Source: Sweltsa coloradensis | Lineage: Eukaryota > Arthropoda > Insecta > Plecoptera > Chloroperlidae | Assembly (NCBI GenBank): GCA_024449915.1 | Contig: JAMZAV010000788.1 | Location: 310,001-374,000, forward strand | Length of the DNA: 64,000 nt | Reading direction: 5' to 3' | In this document: positions 60,901-64,000 of the stretch, piece after piece | How the letters are laid out: each line of letters starts with the position of its first letter | How positions within the stretch are numbered: position 1 is the first letter of the stretch | Position numbers and translations under genes: made by a program | Notes under the pieces: model-generated | What the model saw: the letters and a program-made list of their open reading frames with translations, nothing else | What the model was told of the DNA's origin: nothing | The model's database searches: none

Positions 60901-63752
60901 ATAATTCCTTCTTACTTAATTATGTGCAATATCATACAAATGTGACTGAAATTACGTGAAAAAATTGAAACCTGGTTAAGTGTGCATGCATGCCTCATCT
61001 CAACACAGTAATGATTTTGCGATGCTATATCTATAACATATGGTCTCAAGGACACAACCACTCTAAACCAAACACCAGACAGAAGCCTAATGACTTAAGC
61101 AAATGATTGACAAATTAAGGTCACTACTCACTAATGAAGTATTGCTAGCAATGCCAAGATCAATTGATTGTTGTCCTACTCTTGAAATATGTGTCTGGGT
61201 CAGAATATATTTAAAATTATTGGAATCAGTCTGATCTATTGACAGCAGAACGTTATTTATGTACCAGACTCAGACATAAAGCTGTCCGCTGGTCCGAAGC
61301 GTTTTATAGCTCTACGAGGACGTGGGTTCGAATCACGCATAAGGCATGTTGTTTTTGTAATCGTCATCGTCAACAATCGCCACTCAACGACTTGAATAAC
61401 CTTAGTGCATTACTAGACGATAAGCAACGCATATCATCATCATCTAAGACATAAGAAACGAGTGATACTACAGATCTCAAATTACGCAGAAATATATTAA
61501 TTTAAGACTGGTTTCGACTAACTAAGTATGTAGGAGTTTTGGAGCAGATGCGCTATTGCAACTTGCAAGTTACAGTTCTCTGTAATGTACGTGTAATTAA
61601 ATGATTAGACGAGTGAGCGCAGCGAATGACTCTTACAACGCGTCTATCGGTTCTTCCTCGTGACCATGTCTTTTTGTCCGATCCCATACGGCCGAACGGC
61701 TAAACAGATTGAGCTTTAAATAGACATCCGTGACTGCTAACAAAATGAGCAAAAAACGTTGCGATTTAAATCTACAAGAAATAATAAAACGAAAAATTGG
61801 CTTAAAATGTGTTGGATTTCATCGACAATGCTTTGTTCATGGAAACAACAATTTTATCGAATCATTTTCGACCAAGGTTTAAAGAACCTTGCACGCATAA
61901 GGTTACCCGAAATTCCGCTGGAAGATTGACTAAACCTTGCAATCGTTACTTGTATTTCGTACTGGCTATGTTTTCCATAGTATTGTATGCATTTGAAAAC
62001 ATGTTCTTCAACTTTTTTCATACAATCCAGAAATAAAAAAATCTATTCCGACCGAATGGTTTGAACACGTGTCTCCCATGATCCAACGATATCTTCCGTG
62101 TATGGCGCGTTATTGCCAACTAAACTAGGAAAACACCAAAGTCGAATCCAGGCGTCTTCTGAATATCTAATTCTATGCCTGTGTTGCGTGACCTTGAACT
62201 AGAACTTCTCTAAAGTTCCTCTGTTTCCAGCCCTGCTCGAGAACCACATCCTCCCCCACCCGGTGTGCCTACCCGCTATCCTGGGCGAGCACCGGGTTCG
62301 AACCCTGGGCCCCGAGAAGCTCTCGCTCGACTGTGATAAGAAGGGCAAGATGGTGGATAAGAAAAGACTGCGCTCGGACTTCATCTTAGGACAGAATGGA
62401 CTCATTTACATGGTCAGTCTTAATGTATTTTATTGAACGTAATGTCTACTTGATATAAAAATATTTTTAAAATGTGATTAGCATGATTAATGTAAATTGT
62501 AAACTTTCTAAATTAATTAAAATATAACCTTTCAACTAAGAGTGTTTTGGAAATTAAACATTCCTGGTTTGAAGAACTATATTATTTTCGAGAGTTGGCC
62601 GAAAATGCTACCCGTTGGTTTTCTATATAGGAACCTAGCTATTATGGAAATCTGTCCAGAAATTACAAAATCCATCTCAGCGGAGTATCGAAACCCAGTC
62701 TCCCGATTGCCGGTGGGGTGCGTTACCCCAAACTAACCGAGACGGTTAATATGATAACATCTGGATTGTTGGTGCATCCGACCGGCAATTGGGAGACCGT
62801 TGTTTGATACCCCGCTGAGAAAGATTTTGTAATTTCTGGATTTATTTCCATATAACCAATTACACCTACAGGAGTGTTTCCCACTTCAATAAATTGAGAA
62901 ATAAACCTAGTTTTGTTTACGGTCAAAACATGGCGTTGCTATGGGGCGCCATGATACATGACGTCATACTAATATCGTGTATTTTCGTTTGTCATGACAA
63001 CAGGTGGACGACCTGTTGCTACCCGACCGAGCCAAGAGTCTGATGCAGCTGATGGAGCAGGAGAAACTCTTTGCCTTCCTCCAGATAGTGAGGTTCGCGG
63101 GGATGGAGGACGCGTTCGAGAACTTCGGAGAGTACACTTTGTTCGCCCCCTCTGAAGGAGCCATCTACTGTGAGTCAAACTAACATCCGAAGTGTTTTGT
63201 GTGCACACTTTTCTCAGGCCTTAAAGTTAAAATACTTACTTTTTGTACAGTAGTTGTACAATTATTATTTTAGAAAATGCTTTTTCATCAATACATCTTA
63301 CAACAATCACATCAATACATTACACCAAATACCAAAGAATAATAATTGCTCAATCTACATATGAAATGTGAACTCTATATCAGCTACAAACAACACTATA
63401 TTTGCTTTGATTTATACCATGCTTGTTTTATTATGATTGCCACCTTTGGCCAGATTTATAAATGGTTGCTTCTCATTAGCTGGGCTTAAGGTTTAAAGGA
63501 ATTTGAAATAAATAGATGAATATTTTTATTTAAGACTTAAGTTATAACCACAAGAAATGTATGTAAAACGTATTTGTTATTTCCGTGTCGGCAGCCCTGT
63601 CTTCGGAGATGATGAAAGAGTTGAAGACAAACAAGGAAAAGGCAAGGAAGTTCGTCATGTACCACGCTACCCAGGGAAGAATCACCACAGACAAGATGGC
63701 GGACAACCAGGTTGTCATGTCTCTGGACGAGGAGCACCCATTACGTTTGCAG
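39868..63752 (+). CDS. TGFBI-like: EMI and FAS1 domain secreted protein (TGFBI / periostin / midline-fasciclin-like), 3' end outside window
   Basis: Ten exons join without any frame conflict into 468 codons: signal peptide (about residues 1-22), an EMI domain with its Cys pattern (GPNACVVETVPGT, YTECKYW, DVCGQ, YECCEGYQQVPGQQGC), then FAS1 domains. FAS1-1 has YTLFAPTDEAFE and TNGIVHIIDKLL; FAS1-2 has TMFAPSDEAFQKIP and GLIYMVDDLLLP; FAS1-3 begins with YTLFAPSEGA and is cut by the window edge. Known family role: extracellular-matrix adhesion proteins binding collagen and integrins; vertebrate TGFBI and periostin have one EMI and four FAS1 domains. Introns 1 (about 9.8 kb), 2 (2.3 kb) and 3 (3.5 kb) are large. 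Intron 2 holds dead duplicates of exon 3. The alternative name midline fasciclin would apply if arthropod. Confidence 0.93.
40066..40599. mobile_element. MITE, 534 bp, 8-base target duplication (hAT-like)
   Basis: Ends CAGTGGCGT and ACGCCACTG; flanked on both sides by CCCCTTGA (40058-40065 and 40600-40607). An exact 8-base duplication is typical of hAT superfamily insertions. Includes a C9-10 run near its right end. Located in FAS1 gene intron 1. Confidence 0.75.
41440..41790 (-). repeat. SINE family 1, two diverged pieces
   Basis: 41440-41500 resembles the 3' tail (CATGTCCCTCTTCAGGTG); 41625-41790 carries tail, body (GTGGACTCAATCGCGCTTGC) and head (GGATTGCCGGTGGCTGGTAT) on the minus strand. 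FAS1 gene intron 1. Confidence 0.6.
43478..43695 (-). repeat. SINE family 1, well preserved
   Basis: CCTGTCAGGGTGCAATGAAT, GCGGATAGGACAATTGTGAA, GACTCAATCCCTTGCATTCG and CAGGATTGCCGGCCCTCCCG give tail, body and head in order on the minus strand. Confidence 0.75.
44835..45070 (+). repeat. SINE family 1, well preserved
   Basis: GACTCTGATTCGGGAGGTCC, CGGGTTCGAATCTCGTCGAG, then CCTCAGTCGTTAATGCGAAT, GATTGAGTCCTCTTAAACAG and a tail ending GGGCATCCTGCA. Confidence 0.75.
45375..46025 (+). repeat. Dispersed 650-bp repeat, copy 2
   Basis: Second copy of the repeat at 11015-11662, in FAS1 gene intron 1. Terminal TTTAAAGGGG and CCCTTTAAG are clearer here than in copy 1. Confidence 0.65.
48850..48965 (+). 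repeat. Dispersed repeat, copy 2
   Basis: Matches 8846-9000 in the same orientation, preceded by a TTTA microsatellite at about 48798-48830. Confidence 0.5.
48975..49105 (+). repeat. Tandem duplication, period 67
   Basis: Two nearly identical 67-base units starting GACAAGTTGTCGTTTGAG. They differ mainly in the length of a C run (6 versus 11). Intron 1 of the FAS1 gene. Confidence 0.8.
49799..49897 (+). CDS. FAS1 gene exon 2: EMI domain, first half
   Basis: Acceptor CGTTCCAG, donor GTAAGC; phase 2 in, phase 2 out. Encodes GPNACVVETVPGTDRNYYTE and CKYWNSRDVCGQKA: three of the EMI cysteines with the family's GPN.C opening. Joins exactly to exon 1 across a 9.8-kb intron. Confidence 0.92.
51766..52130 (+). 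pseudogene. Array of dead tandem copies of the EMI exon 3
   Basis: Three long copies (about 51766-51832, 51905-51968, 52000-52077) and two short stubs (51862-51882, 52108-52130) of the exon and its splice sites precede the intact exon 3 at 52157. The copy at 51905 keeps the TGACAG acceptor and most of the exon but has TGC TGA instead of TGC TGC, one base missing, and its donor reads ATATAA. The other copies also carry TGA in this place, with further indels. Spacing suggests a block of about 245 bases (long copy, stub, long copy) was itself duplicated: A-stub-B and C-stub-D. Confidence 0.8.
52157..52221 (+). CDS. FAS1 gene exon 3: EMI domain Cys-Cys segment
   Basis: Acceptor TTGACAG, donor GTGCGT; phase 2 in, phase 1 out. 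Encodes VIRYECCEGYQQVPGQQGCT, equivalent to the YECCPGYxxVPGxxGC segment of TGFBI. It is the last and only intact member of a tandem array of copies of this exon (51766-52221). Confidence 0.92.
54330..54425 (-). repeat. tRNA-like SINE head fragment
   Basis: Complement has GTGGTGGTCAAGGGTTGGGG, CTAGCGACCCGTAAAGTAGG and GAACCCGGCACCTCC, an A/B-box like arrangement. It shares the CCGGCACCTCCACC motif with the minisatellite unit at 38980-39231. FAS1 gene intron 3. Confidence 0.4.
55065..55255 (+). pseudogene. Possible LINE (RTE-like) 3' fragment
   Basis: One frame ends EEGKRKVGRPRDKWERLIER, resembling the tail of many invertebrate LINE polyproteins. Short and in FAS1 gene intron 3. Confidence 0.4.
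55762..55907 (+). CDS. FAS1 gene exon 4: start of FAS1 domain 1
   Basis: Acceptor TATCCCCAG, donor GTAGGG; phase 1 in, phase 0 out. Encodes VKPLKNILETARDLGAKKF... to GGAYTLFAPTDEAFE, the first conserved FAS1 box. Codon use is GC-rich. Confidence 0.93.
56566..56742 (+). CDS. FAS1 gene exon 5: FAS1 domain 1, middle
   Basis: Acceptor GTCCCCCAG, donor GTATGT; phase 0 in and out, 59 codons: DVLKEMKQRLNG through NPILQYHLLDRKLRTHQFM to RINKYSSG. Corresponds to the helix/strand stretch between the two conserved FAS1 boxes. Confidence 0.93.
58009..58140 (+). CDS. FAS1 gene exon 6: FAS1 domain 1, C-terminal box
   Basis: Acceptor GTTATCAG, donor GTAAGA; phase 0 in and out. Encodes VETVNCAAILRKDQEATNGI and VHIIDKLLDP, the second conserved FAS1 box with the usual N-C-A and T-N-G-x-V/I-H motifs, then the linker to domain 2. 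Confidence 0.95.
58180..58425 (-). repeat. SINE family 1, diverged, in FAS1 gene intron 6
   Basis: GGTGCAATGCATGCACCTCT, GGCTGTTTAAGAGGACGCAA and GTGGATTCGAATCAGTGACC follow the minus-strand order. About 40 bases after exon 6. Confidence 0.65.
58964..59132 (+). CDS. FAS1 gene exon 7: FAS1 domain 2, first half
   Basis: Acceptor CAACTACAG, donor GTGAGG; phase 0 in, phase 1 out. Encodes DGRFSELAKAMEQSDFMTRL and SCTMFAPSDEAFQKIPQSRL. The phase pair 0/1 is the same as in exon 9. Confidence 0.94.
60475..60690 (+). pseudogene. Possible LINE 3' fragment
   Basis: DKTRLRWYGVGHMKQMPKRG followed by a GRDENVGGWKEVEESG stretch and a (GATGAT)n end resembles the RLRWFGHV.RMP pattern of LINE tails. FAS1 gene intron 7. 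Confidence 0.5.
61275..61400 (+). repeat. SINE family 3, second copy, in FAS1 gene intron 7
   Basis: GCTGGTCCGAAGCGTTTTAT, CTACGAGGACGTGGGTTCGA and ATCACGCATAAGGCATGTTG match the copy at 4000-4150 in order. Confidence 0.5.
62231..62412 (+). CDS. FAS1 gene exon 8: FAS1 domain 2, second half
   Basis: Acceptor TGTTTCCAG, donor GTCAGT; phase 1 in, phase 0 out. Encodes ALLENHILPHPVCLPAILGE, VRTLGPEKLSLDCDKKGKMV and FILGQNGLIYM, a FAS1 second half including the N-H-I and N-G-x-I/V boxes (here QNGLIYMVDDLL across the junction with exon 9). Confidence 0.94.
62640..62905. repeat. SINE family 2, head-to-head pair, in FAS1 gene intron 8
   Basis: ATTACAAAATCCATCTCAGC ... CCCGATTGCCGGTGGGGTGC is mirrored by GCATCCGACCGGCAATTGGG ... 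GCTGAGAAAGATTTTGTAAT. Ends with ACACCTACAGGAGTGTTTCC, the family tail. Confidence 0.65.
63004..63169 (+). CDS. FAS1 gene exon 9: end of domain 2 and start of FAS1 domain 3
   Basis: Acceptor ATGACAACAG, donor GTGAGT; phase 0 in, phase 1 out. Starts VDDLLLPDRAKSLMQLMEQE and ends GEYTLFAPSEGAIY, the first box of domain 3. Here SEGAIY stands where domains 1 and 2 have (T/S)DEAF, a variant of the box. Confidence 0.93.
63595..63752 (+). CDS. FAS1 gene exon 10: FAS1 domain 3, continues beyond window
   Basis: Acceptor TGTCGGCAG, donor GTTGGT; phase 1 in, phase 0 out. Encodes SLSSEMMKELKTNKEKARKF, VMYHATQGRITTDKMADNQV and a strand ending HPLRLQ. The second FAS1 box and further domains must lie right of the window. 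Confidence 0.93.
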
Positions 63753-64000
63753 GTTGGTAGAACTAATAGGTTATGTTCCGTTTAGAAATATCAAATACAC
63801 GACTTAGCAAAAGCATTATGCTTCAATTCCGTACAATGAACACGTGATTGGGTTGTTCTTGTATTTTCTTAAAGATATATTGGAAGATAATGAAGATGTC
63901 AATTATTTATGTACTTATTTAAATTTTATATTAATAATTGTATAATTTATTTTTATTCATATTTTATTTGTTGTAGTTATATTATACCTTAATTACGTAT

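Larger units (their letters stand above)
59133..62230. other. FAS1 gene intron 7
   Basis: Contains a possible LINE tail (60475-60690) and SINE family 3 (61275-61400). GAGTGAGCGCAGCGAATGAC near 61612, then GTCCGATCC and GGCTAAACAGATTGAG, vaguely follow the HINE order and may be a very old relative; not strong enough to call. Confidence 0.5.

Overview
The window reads as intron-rich, AT-rich nuclear DNA from an invertebrate animal. Real exons are short, noticeably richer in G+C than their surroundings, and bounded by GT/AG splice sites with matching phases. The rest is packed with short non-autonomous transposons and tRNA-derived SINEs. No bacterial-type operons, RBSs, CRISPR arrays or complete RNA genes were seen. 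The phylum cannot be fixed from the sequence alone. The gene set (a rolling-stone family protein, an EMI+FAS1 matricellular protein and a FATP) fits bilaterian invertebrates in general.

Three host genes are visible. (1) Minus strand: the first two coding exons of a fatty-acid transport protein / very-long-chain acyl-CoA synthetase (FATP, SLC27A family). The start codon is at 18851 and the gene runs off the left edge, with a first intron of about 17.4 kb. (2) Plus strand, 25339 to about 32305: a rolling-stone (rost) family multi-pass membrane protein. Its second exon carries a two-base TA expansion and a TGG-to-TGA change 10 bases further on, so it is probably a young pseudogene or a disabled allele. 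(3) Plus strand, 39868 to beyond the right edge: a TGFBI/periostin/midline-fasciclin-like secreted protein, with a signal peptide, an EMI domain and FAS1 domains 1, 2 and part of 3. Ten exons are in phase. Just upstream of the exon for the EMI Cys-Cys segment lie several dead tandem copies of the same exon.

From 0.5 to 39 kb the dominant feature is about 20 copies or fragments of a short element starting TTGGATGAGCG and ending in an inverted copy of that motif, a short hairpin and CCTAG followed by T. This asymmetric architecture is that of Helitron2/Helentron-type non-autonomous elements (HINEs). Two related families (A and B) are present, with internal tandem units, one clear nested insertion (B into A) and inverted clusters. 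They crowd the FATP and rost introns and are essentially absent from the FAS1 gene.

Other repeats: a 1.38 kb foldback element with TA duplications; an imperfect foldback at 20.0-20.4 kb; a 534-bp MITE with CAGTGGCGT ends and a perfect 8-bp target duplication; a dispersed 650-bp repeat (two copies); three SINE families; a 5S-rRNA-like relic; LINE fragments; a 69-bp minisatellite; and a decayed copy of a multi-copy invertebrate gene family carrying the GCDTTS motif inside FATP intron 1.
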